Below, in pieces: positions 8,100 through 17,330 of a stretch of 46,379 bases of DNA. How positions within the stretch are numbered: position 1 is the stretch's first letter; every line of letters starts with the position of its first letter. The stretch comes from Actinomycetota bacterium (GTDB lineage: Bacteria > Actinomycetota > CADDZG01 > WHSQ01), in NCBI GenBank assembly GCA_013817045.1, contig JACDDL010000001.1, forward strand, positions 1 through 46,379, in the 5' to 3' direction. The notes below the pieces were generated by a model that was given only the letters and a program-made list of their open reading frames with translations, was not told the origin of the DNA and searched no databases. Both the position numbers and the translations under genes were made by a program.

Positions 8100-9332
8100 A
8101 TGCCACAATCCACCGACCGGCCGAGTGGGGCGACGACCATGCGGGTGACATCCGCCGACGATGCGCGGCCGTTGCCTCGGGACAGCGAAGCTTTACCGAA
8201 GGTTCTGGTGGTCGGGCAGGGGCCTCCGACGACCGGCGGCATTCCGACCTACGTCACCGAGCTGATGGCGGATCCGTGGCTGCGGTCCCGGGTTCATATG
8301 GACTATCTCAACACCCATCCACGCGGGGTCAAGCGTCCCGGGAAGCTTACTCTGGCCAACCTGCTCGATGCCCTGACCCATGCGTGGACGGTGTTTGGGC
8401 GAGCCACACGGGCCGACATCGTGCACCTGAACCTCGCCGCCACCCCCGGGCTGCCGATGCTGAGGGCGCTGCTGCTTTGTGCTGCGGCCAAGGCCGCAGG
8501 TGCAGGCGTCATCCTGCACGCCCACTCGAACCAGCTCGAGTGGTGCCTTCCCAGCCTGCGATTCCGCTTTCTGATCGAGCTCGGTAGCCCGTTCTACGAC
8601 CGCCTGATCGCGGTGTCGCAGGTCGCCACGGCGCAGCTGGGCGAGTTCCGCCCCGCGGTCGTCCGCAAGACCCTGCATCTCAAGAACGGCGTCGACCACA
8701 CCATGTTTCGATCGCCACCCAAGGACGCAGATCCACCCATCCTGTCGTTCGCAGGCACGATCTCCGAGCGCAAGGGGCTGATCGACCTCCGCGACGCGCT
8801 TTTGTTGGTCGCCCGTGACTACCCGGGCAACGCCCTGCCCGTGCGGGTCCTTATCGCAGGTGATGGCAGGCAGGAGGGCCCGGGGGCGTTCGAGCGCATG
8901 ACCCGTGCCTATGCCGAAGTGGGCCTCGACGAGGTCGAGTTCCTCGGGTCCCTGGAACGCAAGGAGGTCATCGATCTCCTCGCCCGGACCGACATCTTCT
9001 GCTTTCCCTCCTACCTCGAGGGAGCACCCCTATCGGTGCTCGAAGCGATGGCCTCGGGCACCGCGGTCATCTCCACCAAGGTTGCCGATATCCCGTCCAT
9101 GCTCGATCACGGGCGCGCCGGGATTCTCATCGAGCCCGGGGATGTTGCAGCGCTCGCAGGCTCGATCAAACGGCTCCTCGACGACCCGCACGAGCGCGCC
9201 CGGATGGGCAACGCGGCGCGCCGGCGAATCGAAGACGAATACAGTCAAGCGGTGATGATCGGATCCCTCTATCACCTGTATCTGGAGATCGTCGAGGAGC
9301 GTGGGAACCGTCAGTCGGCAGTGGCGGATTGA
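8100..9332 (+). CDS. Family 4 glycosyltransferase
   Basis: A cytoplasmic retaining GT-B glycosyltransferase for polysaccharide repeat-unit assembly. The N-terminal domain starts at KVLVVGQGPPTTGGIPTYV, whose glycine-rich loop is typical of family 4. The C-terminal donor domain has LSFAGTISERKG and the EGAPLSVLEAMASGTAVIST block, containing the EX7E sugar-nucleotide motif. The length (about 410) is normal. The start is uncertain: ATG 8100 is used here, while ATG 8139 has a GGGGC stretch upstream and leaves about 20 residues before the fold. It leads the plus-strand run of the polysaccharide locus; the phosphatase-superfamily gene follows after about 70 bp. Confidence 0.92.
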   Translation: MPQSTDRPSGATTMRVTSADDARPLPRDSEALPKVLVVGQGPPTTGGIPTYVTELMADPWLRSRVHMDYLNTHPRGVKRPGKLTLANLLDALTHAWTVFGRATRADIVHLNLAATPGLPMLRALLLCAAAKAAGAGVILHAHSNQLEWCLPSLRFRFLIELGSPFYDRLIAVSQVATAQLGEFRPAVVRKTLHLKNGVDHTMFRSPPKDADPPILSFAGTISERKGLIDLRDALLLVARDYPGNALPVRVLIAGDGRQEGPGAFERMTRAYAEVGLDEVEFLGSLERKEVIDLLARTDIFCFPSYLEGAPLSVLEAMASGTAVISTKVADIPSMLDHGRAGILIEPGDVAALAGSIKRLLDDPHERARMGNAARRRIEDEYSQAVMIGSLYHLYLEIVEERGNRQSAVAD

Positions 9333-9404
9333 GGCGATGAAGCCCTGCGGATGTGCGTTCTGCTGGAGGGAGCAGCAGGCACTGAACAAGAGCAAGGTTA
9401 CGCA

Positions 9405-11003
9405 ATGACACCAGCGCGCACCCGGCGCCTCCTCATCATCGGCTGGGATGGCGCCGACTGGGAGATCGTCAACGATCTGATCGAGCGCGGCGACCTGCCA
9501 AACGTGGGCCGCATGATAGAGGAGGGTGCCGCCGGAAACTTGGACTCAACGACTCCCTCTCATTCATGGGCCGCTTGGTCGACGTTTCTCACTGGGATGA
9601 ACCCCGGCAGCCACGGCGTTTTCGACTTCGTTGAACGAGATCCTAAGGAGCCGCGACGCAGGATCCCCGTGTCATCGAGATCCATTAAGACCCCGACGTT
9701 CTTCGAACGCTTGTCGGAAGCCGGACATGAGGTGCGGCTGGGGAACATCCCGGTTACCTTTCCGCCAACCCCCGTCCGGGGACGCATCATCGCCGGAGTA
9801 ACAGTCCCGCCCGGGAGTTCGTTCGTCTATCCCGAGGAATGGGCGGCAGAGCTTCGCGAAAGCGCCCCCTTTCCAGTCAATGGAATGGAATGGACCCGAT
9901 TCCGCGACGATCCCGAAGCATTGGCCCGAGAAGCTAAGGGGCTCGTCGAACGGCGCACCGGGTCCTTCGAGTGCCTCTTAGGGGGGGAATGGAAGGTAGC
10001 AACCTGTGTCTACGTTGCGCCCGATCGGCTCCAGCACCCCCTGGCCTCCTACCTGATGCCATCGCACCCGGATTACCCGCGGCTTGCGGATGGGGCAACG
10101 GGCCACGCCATTCGAGATGTCTATCGTACCCTGGACAGCTCCATCGAACATCTTCGGGTCGCCGCCGGACCGGCCGCCTCACTCATCCTGATGTCCGATC
10201 ATGGCTTTCGACCCGTAAACAGAGCTTGCAACCTGGGCGCCGTCCTCAACGAGCTTGGGTTTTCGGCATCTCTTCGCACCACAACCGCAAGGAACGCCGT
10301 ACTCCGCTCCTCGGTCGCGGGAGCCATCGCCAAGAGACGAGTGGGGCAAGCATTGAAGAAGCGCCTTCGCTCTCCCTCGCGAATCGACTGGAAGGCGACA
10401 GTCGCATATGAGTCTGCGCTCGGCTTTGGAGTTTCCGTCAACCTCAAAGGACGGGAGCCTGATGGCATAGTGGATCCGAAGGACCATGAGAAAGTGCTCG
10501 AGGAGGTCCACGACGCGTTATTGGGCTTCACCGAGGCCGGCACCAGCGAGCGTCCTGTTGGATTTGTCGCTCGAAAAGAAGACCTCTACCAGGGATCCTA
10601 CCGAGGGCTTGCCCCAGATCTCATCGTCGAATCGAACCCGCTGTGGGCCTTTTCTCGGTTGCATCAGCCCACTGCGCGCATCGACTGGCCTAGCGGCACC
10701 CACCGACGACGGGGCATCCTTCTAGCGCACGGAAACGGGATAGAGCGCGGCTCCCTGGGCGATCGCCACATAGCGGACATAGCCCCCACCGCTCTGGCGT
10801 TCTCCGGCACTCCCTTGGGGTCAGATCTCGAAGGTGAGGTCATCGAGGAGATCGCCGGCACGACCGCCCCCACTGCCGTTCCGGCTTCAAACACATTTAC
10901 CGACGGAGATCCGAAGGATTCCTCGCAGGGCTTCACCGAGCTGACGCAGGAGGAGCAAGAGTCCATCAGCAGCCACCTTCGCAGCCTCGGTTACATAGAG
11001 TAG
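9405..11003 (+). CDS. Alkaline-phosphatase-superfamily hydrolase (phosphodiesterase/nucleotide pyrophosphatase type), copy 1
   Basis: A 532-residue metal-dependent hydrolase of the type I phosphodiesterase/nucleotide pyrophosphatase group. The first metal site is LLIIGWDGADWE. The nucleophile region is TTPSHSWAAWSTFLTG with the following NPGSHGVFDF. The second metal site is LMSDHGF, and the C-terminus ends HLRSLGYIE. No signal peptide is seen, so it probably acts in the cytoplasm. It could trim or transfer phospho-substituents or act on nucleotide-sugar-like substrates, but the substrate is not evident. It is closely similar along its whole length to the gene at 41539-43098. ATG 9405 is preferred; the reading frame is open further upstream. 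Confidence 0.88.
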   Translation: MTPARTRRLLIIGWDGADWEIVNDLIERGDLPNVGRMIEEGAAGNLDSTTPSHSWAAWSTFLTGMNPGSHGVFDFVERDPKEPRRRIPVSSRSIKTPTFFERLSEAGHEVRLGNIPVTFPPTPVRGRIIAGVTVPPGSSFVYPEEWAAELRESAPFPVNGMEWTRFRDDPEALAREAKGLVERRTGSFECLLGGEWKVATCVYVAPDRLQHPLASYLMPSHPDYPRLADGATGHAIRDVYRTLDSSIEHLRVAAGPAASLILMSDHGFRPVNRACNLGAVLNELGFSASLRTTTARNAVLRSSVAGAIAKRRVGQALKKRLRSPSRIDWKATVAYESALGFGVSVNLKGREPDGIVDPKDHEKVLEEVHDALLGFTEAGTSERPVGFVARKEDLYQGSYRGLAPDLIVESNPLWAFSRLHQPTARIDWPSGTHRRRGILLAHGNGIERGSLGDRHIADIAPTALAFSGTPLGSDLEGEVIEEIAGTTAPTAVPASNTFTDGDPKDSSQGFTELTQEEQESISSHLRSLGYIE

Positions 11004-11251
11004 GCGGGGCCGGTGACGGCTTGTGCGTGCCGACGCGCCGGTGGCATGACCAGGGACGGATTAGCACTGGGTCGAATTTCGGTAGAGGGCCGCGTCCCAC
11101 TGGGTCGGAATCGCCTTGCGAGGAGACGAGAGTCCTTCTAAGAAGCCTACGAGGGGGTAGATGGAAGCAACTCCTCGGATTCCTCTCATTCGTACAACGG
11201 ACCATTTTGCGTAAACTTGAATACTCCAAATGTTATTCGGGACGGACAGCG

Positions 11252-12445
11252 ATGCTGACGAGCACCCTCTGCGAGGATCTCAACGGGCTTCAAGCGTGGC
11301 TCAAGGCTTGGGATCGTCTCGCGGTCGAAACCAGGCTCCCCTACTGCTCTCCGTCATGGATGCTTGCCTGGTGGCGCAACGCCGCACCCTCAGGTGCTCG
11401 CCTGCGGGTTATTCTCGTCGCAGATCAAAAGGAGCTCATTGCAGTCGCGCCCTTCTATCTCCTGATGATTCGGGGAATCGCACACTACCGGCTACTCGGA
11501 TCGGGAACTTCGATGAGACTCGGGATATTAGCCCGTCTGGGGACCGAGGCCGAGGCAGCGCACGTTATCACTTCAGCACTGGCGGATGCCAAGCCATGCC
11601 CTGATGTCATCAGACTTGAAGGGGTCACGTCCTCCTGCCCATGGCCCTCGCTCTTGCAAAGACACTGGCCCGCCAGCCAACCGCCTTGGATGCACCAGGA
11701 CCGCACGCTCCCAGCTCCGGTCCTATCCCTGAGAGAGGGAAGCTTCAATGAATGGTTGGAGTCCAAGAGTGCCAACTTTCGCAAGCAGATGCGTCGGGAT
11801 CGGCGTCTCCTCGAACAATACGGAGCAGCCTTCAAGCTGGTAACGAAGCAACAAGAATTACAAGCGGGGATCGCAGACTTTTCAGCGCTCCATCGTGCAC
11901 GATGGAGCGCCCGCGGGGGATCGAGCGTCCTTACTCCAAAAGTGGAAAAGATGTTGGCAGAAGTGGGCACGCACCATATTGCTGACGGGCGGTTTCGGCT
12001 TTGGCTCCTGCAAAGTGGACACCAGACCATCGCCGCTCGCATAATGGTCGCTGCCGGCGGCGAAGTATCCGCATGGAACTCGGGCTTCGACCAAGCCTGG
12101 GCTGACCAGCATCCTTCGCTGCTAACACTGTTGGCGGCCATCGAGCATGCCTGGGAGGTCGGGGATGACCGTATGGATCTCGGTGGCGGAGGACGCGCGT
12201 ACAAGTACCGTTTTGCCGACGCCGAGGACTTGCTGCGGTGGCTGACGATCGTTCCCAGGGGGCCTCGCTACCCACTAACTCGTCTTAGCCTCGTTCCATG
12301 TCACATCCATCGCTCCATCTCCACGCGCCTGCCCGTACCAGTTAAGGAGCGACTTCGCTCGCTGAACAAGCTACCTATTGCCGCGAATCGAAGACCACAC
12401 AACGCCCCGAATAATCGGCATGGGATCATCAAATGGAGACGGTGA
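11252..12445 (+). CDS. GNAT-fold acyltransferase, CelD/BcsL type
   Basis: A cytoplasmic protein of 397 residues resembling the CelD/BcsL acetyltransferase group (Acetyltransf_6), which often accompanies polysaccharide genes. Visible blocks are SPSWMLAWW near the N-terminus, FRKQMRRDRRLLEQYG in the middle and the GNAT core WLLQSGHQTIAARIMV, followed by AWNSGFDQAWADQHPSLLTLLAAIEHAWEVG split over two segments. It ends its conserved part with DLGGGGRAYKYRF. It would acylate an amino sugar or hydroxyl of the repeat unit (inference). ATG 11252 is chosen because upstream sequence in frame lacks protein character. Its 3' end overlaps the convergent ATP-grasp gene by 75 bp. Confidence 0.85.
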   Translation: MLTSTLCEDLNGLQAWLKAWDRLAVETRLPYCSPSWMLAWWRNAAPSGARLRVILVADQKELIAVAPFYLLMIRGIAHYRLLGSGTSMRLGILARLGTEAEAAHVITSALADAKPCPDVIRLEGVTSSCPWPSLLQRHWPASQPPWMHQDRTLPAPVLSLREGSFNEWLESKSANFRKQMRRDRRLLEQYGAAFKLVTKQQELQAGIADFSALHRARWSARGGSSVLTPKVEKMLAEVGTHHIADGRFRLWLLQSGHQTIAARIMVAAGGEVSAWNSGFDQAWADQHPSLLTLLAAIEHAWEVGDDRMDLGGGGRAYKYRFADAEDLLRWLTIVPRGPRYPLTRLSLVPCHIHRSISTRLPVPVKERLRSLNKLPIAANRRPHNAPNNRHGIIKWRR

Positions 12446-13549
12446 CTTGGCCTCGCAGGAGAGCGACCACACCAACCATCGAAGGAATGGTATGCGGGCG
12501 GCCCTCGCGGCACGCACGTCGCGGCGGTAACGACACCACTGGACCCCAACCTTCGCCTCCGTCACACTTGGCCTGGTGATCCCTGTGAGATCCGAGTACA
12601 CAAGGGCGGGAAGGTTGATACCAGCCACTGCTCCGGGATGATGCCAGAGATTGAAACGGGGGTTGACCTCTAAGAGATACAGTCGCCCACGCTCGTCCCG
12701 CTTGAAGTCGATTTTCACTACTCCAGTCAATCCAAGTCGTTTCATGAGATCGGCCCCTAGTGATGCAACTTCCGCGCTCGATGTGATCTCGAGAGCCGAG
12801 CTGTACCCATATGCCGCTGGCAGTGTACGGATTTTTCTACCCGTAAACGACCCGACAACCTCGCCAGTTTCATCGACATAGGCATGCCAGCTTTCGATAC
12901 GACTTTCCGGTCCGGGAATCAGTTCCTGTACGAGGACGTCAAGCTCTGATCGAGCCAACAGCGGCCACAAGTCGCGCATCTCGTGGATGTCCCGCACCCT
13001 GACGGCTTTAGGTTCCTGAGCTGTACCCTCTACAGCAATCGGTCTCCAGGTCTCCCTTTGTCGAGTGAGGGGTTTAACAACTACCGGGAACCTAAGCTGA
13101 AGGTCTTGGGGTCGGGCGCCGTTTGTAAAGGAGAGATGTTGAGCAGGAGGGACCGGAAGCTCGAGTTTTCGAGCGAGCTGGACGAACCTCGCCTTGTCGA
13201 CCAGGTTTTCCACTAGCTGAGAGTCGGCAACAACAAAGCGGAACGCTGAAGCAAGCGACTCACGGAAACGCGATACCAAAAGAAGGTCCCAATCTCCCTC
13301 GTAGAACAAAATGGGCTTTTCCGTTTGTCTTGCCGAGAACTTCATCAAGCGCTCAACGAGTTTCCCGGGTTCCCGCCATGGGTCCACCCAAGCCACCGTC
13401 TCACGCACGAATTTCGAATACGTGACCGGGGAACCGGGACGTGCCACTGCCGCACATGGAATCCCTGCAAGCCCCAGAGGACGGATGAGATCCATATCAC
13501 CGATTACGCAGGCAAGGGCCCGTCCTGGCAAAGTACGTCCGGAACTCAT
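12371..13549 (-). CDS. ATP-grasp ligase of unknown substrate
   Basis: A 392-residue cytoplasmic protein with the ATP-grasp fold, which joins a carboxylate to an amine or similar nucleophile through an acyl phosphate. The N-terminal part (IGDMDLIRPLGLAGI) is a Rossmann-like pre-grasp domain. VDKARFVQLARKLELPVPP marks the start of the grasp domain, FPVVVKPL holds the ATP-binding lysine, and KIDFKRDERGRLYLLEVNPRF carries the metal-binding Asp/Glu/Asn set in two segments. It resembles the group of predicted ATP-grasp enzymes seen beside capsule genes. ATG 13549 has AAAGGAG 9 nt upstream. It overlaps the convergent acyltransferase tail to tail by 75 bp. Confidence 0.88.
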   Translation of the reverse strand: MSSGRTLPGRALACVIGDMDLIRPLGLAGIPCAAVARPGSPVTYSKFVRETVAWVDPWREPGKLVERLMKFSARQTEKPILFYEGDWDLLLVSRFRESLASAFRFVVADSQLVENLVDKARFVQLARKLELPVPPAQHLSFTNGARPQDLQLRFPVVVKPLTRQRETWRPIAVEGTAQEPKAVRVRDIHEMRDLWPLLARSELDVLVQELIPGPESRIESWHAYVDETGEVVGSFTGRKIRTLPAAYGYSSALEITSSAEVASLGADLMKRLGLTGVVKIDFKRDERGRLYLLEVNPRFNLWHHPGAVAGINLPALVYSDLTGITRPSVTEAKVGVQWCRYRRDVRAARAARIPFLRWLVWSLSCEAKSPSPFDDPMPIIRGVVWSSIRGNR

Positions 13550-13970
13550 CAGGCTTCGCTCCTTTACCCGAGAGTGGCACACACGTTCGGCTCTTAGCGG
13601 CCTCTACACTTTTGCCAAGCGTACAGCCGCGTCAGTTGATCCGGTACTAATGGCGGACCGCCCGAGCCGCTCCCTCGCCCTTCAGGGAGGCAGGCGGGCG
13701 GGCGCATGCTTCCCTGTGGTCAGGCCGTTCCGCTCCGATGTCGCCCATCCCGTGAATGGCTGCCCATCTGACCACTCCGGCCACCTTGCATTGTGCGGCG
13801 ACTGTCTGCGATCACGCTGGTACTGCGCGTCCCGGTAACCGGCTCGCGGTGAGGTGGAGAAACGATATGCTTACACTGTCGTGATCGGGAGACCTTCGAA
13901 GCTTCGGACCTTGATACGCCGTCTCGTAGACCGCGCTGATCAAGCGCTGTAGAGCATCGGAGAAAAAGGG
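13550..13970. other. Divergent intergenic region
   Basis: About 420 bp lie between the start of the ATP-grasp gene (minus) and the start of the second GNAT gene (plus). It must contain both promoters. Short frames cross it, but none has a ribosome site and protein character together. I see no strong hairpin, tRNA or repeat. Confidence 0.5.
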
Positions 13971-15071
13971 ATGGGACGGGTCCGAAGCTATGACCTGGAA
14001 GACAGCCAGCAAGTTGTCGACCTTCACAAGAAGGTCTTTTTTGCCGATACCGCACTCCCGCCGAGCGCCTCTCAGGCTCTGACTACATATTACTCGCGCG
14101 CTCTTTGTGATAATCCGTGGAATGACGACGATCTCCAGTCACTTGTTTACGAGGGAGACGATGGAAGGGTGGTCGGATTTCTCGGGGTCATTGCTCGACC
14201 GATGTATTTCGGACACACAGCTATCAGGGCCGCCGTATATTCATCCTTCATGGTCGACCCCGGCGCGCGGTCCCCAATCGTTGCCGCGGCCTTGTTGAAA
14301 CACTCCATGCAAGGTCCCCAGGACCTCACCCTTGGAGACGGTGGAAACGATGGGATGGCAACGATCTGGCGGGCCATGGGCAGGCCGGTTTTCCCCCTCT
14401 TCAGCATGAAATGGTGGCACCCTCTTAGACCGTGTCATTTTGGGCTTAGCCGTCTCATCGATTCAGGAACTCGTCCGGGAATGTTGTTCTCTATGGTGGC
14501 ATCGCCACCCTGCAGGTTGGTTGACAACCTGATCGCTCGCGCGCCGAAATCGCCTACCAGGATCACGAGGCCGCCCAGAGGCGAGGGCAGAGACATGGAA
14601 ATGGTGGAACTGCTCGAGTGCATCGAACGGGCAGCCCAGACCAAGAAGCTTAGACCAGCGTATGACGAGCGCAGTTTGCAATGGCTCCTAGATTATGTGG
14701 CCACAGCGAATGGTCGTGAGCGGTTCCACATGACGGCCGTTGTAGGGGAAGACAACGCCATTCTGGGCTGGTACCTCCACCGCTCGAGGCGTGACCGCAT
14801 AAACGAGGTGCTGCAAATAGGGGCGTTCGGGCGTTCAATGGACATCGTTCTCAAACACGCGATTCACCACTCGATGGAACAAGGTGCTCTGCTGGTACAA
14901 GGAAGGTTGGAACCGAACCTCTTTGAGGAGATCTGGAACATTGGCTCCATGTGTAAGCGCGCCCCTTGGTTCTTGGCCCACTCCCGGGACGACGAGATCC
15001 TTTGTGCTCTTGCGAGAGGCGACGTCTTTCTGTCCACCTGGGAGCACGAGCTGATATCCCTGACCCTATGA
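13971..15071 (+). CDS. GNAT-family N-acyltransferase
   Basis: A 366-residue cytoplasmic protein with an N-terminal GNAT acetyltransferase domain. It begins VRSYDLEDSQQVVDLHKKVF, continues with VVGFLGVIARPMYF and has the strand and loop AAVYSSFMVDPGARSPIVAA, which corresponds to the acyl-CoA pyrophosphate-binding region. The C-terminal half (after about 215) looks like a second, more diverged GNAT-like domain (GEDNAILGWYLHRS). The substrate is unknown; the position inside the polysaccharide locus suggests acylation of an amino sugar. ATG 13971 follows GGAGAAAAAGGG. It is convergent with the first sulfotransferase gene, 67 bp away. Confidence 0.78.
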   Translation: MGRVRSYDLEDSQQVVDLHKKVFFADTALPPSASQALTTYYSRALCDNPWNDDDLQSLVYEGDDGRVVGFLGVIARPMYFGHTAIRAAVYSSFMVDPGARSPIVAAALLKHSMQGPQDLTLGDGGNDGMATIWRAMGRPVFPLFSMKWWHPLRPCHFGLSRLIDSGTRPGMLFSMVASPPCRLVDNLIARAPKSPTRITRPPRGEGRDMEMVELLECIERAAQTKKLRPAYDERSLQWLLDYVATANGRERFHMTAVVGEDNAILGWYLHRSRRDRINEVLQIGAFGRSMDIVLKHAIHHSMEQGALLVQGRLEPNLFEEIWNIGSMCKRAPWFLAHSRDDEILCALARGDVFLSTWEHELISLTL

Positions 15072-15138
15072 TGAGGCAGGCGAGTGAAGCAGCTTAGGAG
15101 CTCCCTTCCCAAACTCAACCACAATCCACCCTCCCAAC

Positions 15139-16053
15139 TCATTGATAATTCAGATGAGAGAGCATTGGCTCACAGGCATGTCTCACAGCGTCCTGAACAC
15201 TCGGGGGCCAGTTGCGATAGCGCCCACTATTCGGCTCGATACGCCGTCGGCGGCGCACGTCAGGGTCTTCCACGCCCCGGTGATGCTCGAACCGCCCATA
15301 TTCCATGACTTCCGCCTCCCAGGGCTCACCGAGAAAGGCGAACATCTTCTTTAAGGTAGGTTCCGGATCCTCCGTCAGCTCCTCGTACCTAAGCGAAAAA
15401 CAGGACTCGCCAGCGCGCTTCCGGAAGTCTTCGATCTTACGATTCTGTTCAGCCCAAAAACGTCCTGCGCCCACTGGAACGTTGCCGCCCGAGGCGGCCA
15501 CAACTTCGTCGATCGCCCGATAGTGCCTGTGCGCATCGGCAAGTGAAAACGCGACATCCAGCCCGTTCCGAAAAAGTATTATGAACTGGGCATTACCAAA
15601 TAGCGAGTGTAACTCCGAAAGGCAATCAACGTAGTGAGGAGTTTTGTCCGCCCAGCGCAATTTCCCTTGCTCTTTCGCGTAGCGATCGAAAAAAGCATGG
15701 ATGAATCCCGCCAGCGCAGTCTCCACCGTGGACTTCTCATAACCCATGGAGCTCAAACCACGCAGTGCTCTCTCGTCCCGAAGAACTTGGATCATCGGAA
15801 GGACGAAGTGACTTTCCGGAGGGCAGGTGATCCCGGAATGAGAGTCCAGAATCCTGCGGATTAATGATGTGCCACTTCTTTGACATCCGACAACGAAAAT
15901 CGGCGGCGGTCCATACTCCGACTCGTCCCCGAAGGAAGCGGGCGGCGCGTCTAGGCGAGGTGCATGCTGATCCCGGGCTTCCTTCAGCCGCCCGATGACT
16001 CGACCGACGAAAGATCTCTTGACCCGACCTTGCAAGGTTACCTTCGCCATCAT
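15139..16053 (-). CDS. PAPS-dependent sulfotransferase, copy 1
   Basis: A cytoplasmic transferase that moves a sulfuryl group from PAPS to an alcohol or amine. The 5'-phosphosulfate loop is IFVVGCQRSGTSLIRRIL, and the 3'-phosphate-binding region is FIILFRNGLDVAFSLAD. DKTPHYVDCL and the later SLRYEELTEDP are typical of the Sulfotransfer_3 group. At about 304 residues it has normal length. ATG 16053 and 16050 are the plausible starts; a TTG at 16092 is possible. It runs in the same direction as the next sulfotransferase upstream (16188-17114, gap about 135 bp), so the two probably form one operon. Confidence 0.9.
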   Translation of the reverse strand: MMAKVTLQGRVKRSFVGRVIGRLKEARDQHAPRLDAPPASFGDESEYGPPPIFVVGCQRSGTSLIRRILDSHSGITCPPESHFVLPMIQVLRDERALRGLSSMGYEKSTVETALAGFIHAFFDRYAKEQGKLRWADKTPHYVDCLSELHSLFGNAQFIILFRNGLDVAFSLADAHRHYRAIDEVVAASGGNVPVGAGRFWAEQNRKIEDFRKRAGESCFSLRYEELTEDPEPTLKKMFAFLGEPWEAEVMEYGRFEHHRGVEDPDVRRRRRIEPNSGRYRNWPPSVQDAVRHACEPMLSHLNYQ

Positions 16054-16187
16054 CGGTCGCCAGCGCGGGCAGGGGCCGACTCTAGCTGACAACGCGCCAC
16101 AGGCATCATCCGACCCTCCGTTTGGCTCGCGTAAACCGGTTCGATGTTCCAGTTGCAGAGTGGCCCGTCTGGAAAAGGCGACATTAC

Positions 16188-17114
16188 TTAAGTCGTTGCG
16201 AACCGCTCGGCATCTTTGCCGTAACCGAACCGACTAAGGTGATCTTCGAGCAGAGTCTGCACGAGCTCAAGCTGCTGCGGTGTCAAATCTCTACGGTAGC
16301 CGGTCTTCCTGCTTTTGCTGAAGGAATACTTACGGAATGCGCCCTCGAATTTCCCCGTCCAGGGGACTCCCATGAAGTCCAGAATGTTTTGCGTTCGCTG
16401 GCGGGGCTGCTCTATGAAGTCCTCGTAGCGCATTTCCATCCACAGTTGCGGCGGAATTCTCTTCTTCGCTTCTACGAAGGCGTCCATCATCAACTTCCAG
16501 TCGAGTGCGGCCAGGCCCACAAAGGAGTAGCCGGAGGATTCCCACTCCTTTTGATACTCCTCCGGGAGGGGACCATGACCCCACCCCCAGGGTCCCAAGT
16601 ATCCGTGCCAGTGCGGCCGCTGAATGAGAGAGGACGCCACGGCGCGCCCATCCCGAACAACGTGCAGGAACTTCGCGTCCGGAATGACCTCGTGTATGAA
16701 TCCTGTGCGCGGCCACCCGGTGAACTTGTGCAAGAAGGCCGGCTTCCGCTGGGCCTCGGCTCTTTCTTCGAAGAACGCTCGGAAGCGAGCGGCCAGCCAG
16801 GGCGACGCGTCTTCTGCTGTGAGATCTCGCCAGGGCCTTGATACCAGCGGGGAAACCTCGCGACTGAATCGATTATATGCCTCAGAAGGCCCAAAATGCA
16901 TTCGTTTCTGTATCAGCTGTAGCCCCATCCGGTCTCTTTGTCCCAGTTGAGGTGGGGTTCGACGGTACAGAGAGCTGTTCCAACGACCCCTGGCGTTGAA
17001 CGGAAGGTAGGCGTCCACATTGCTGATAAACCCAATGTCGGGATGCCTCACCAGCACCTCAGACACCATGGTGGACCCACACCGTCCGCTTCCAATCACG
17101 AACAGAAGTTTCAC
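16188..17114 (-). CDS. PAPS-dependent sulfotransferase, copy 2
   Basis: A second sulfotransferase, 308 residues, with the 5'-phosphosulfate loop LLFVIGSGRCGSTMVSEVL at its extreme N-terminus. The 3'-phosphate region is FLHVVRDGRAVASSLIQRP. EMRYEDFIEQPRQRTQNIL is the conserved C-terminal helix segment. It is clearly a different subgroup from copy 1, so the two probably modify different positions or acceptors. The GTG start at 17114 has AAGGGGA upstream. A glycine- and tryptophan-rich stretch (HGYLGPWGWGHG) sits after the PAPS site and may shape acceptor binding. It is divergent from the Wzz-like gene at 17331. Confidence 0.9.
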   Translation of the reverse strand: MKLLFVIGSGRCGSTMVSEVLVRHPDIGFISNVDAYLPFNARGRWNSSLYRRTPPQLGQRDRMGLQLIQKRMHFGPSEAYNRFSREVSPLVSRPWRDLTAEDASPWLAARFRAFFEERAEAQRKPAFLHKFTGWPRTGFIHEVIPDAKFLHVVRDGRAVASSLIQRPHWHGYLGPWGWGHGPLPEEYQKEWESSGYSFVGLAALDWKLMMDAFVEAKKRIPPQLWMEMRYEDFIEQPRQRTQNILDFMGVPWTGKFEGAFRKYSFSKSRKTGYRRDLTPQQLELVQTLLEDHLSRFGYGKDAERFATT

Positions 17115-17330
17115 ACCGTTCCCCTTGTTGGATTCCGTGGGATACCCTTCCCAACGGGTATCTTCGTCACCACCTTATGCTACTGGAAGAAGCAGGCTCC
17201 AACGGCCCTGTGCTCCCCCCTGTGGCAAAGTCCCCTAGGAGCCAGGATCGTGGGTGAGAATGCTCGGGGTCGGGCAAGCTATGCCTGTTCGAAACGCCAC
17301 CGGGTCGTTAGCGAGTCTTCGGAGGTAGTG

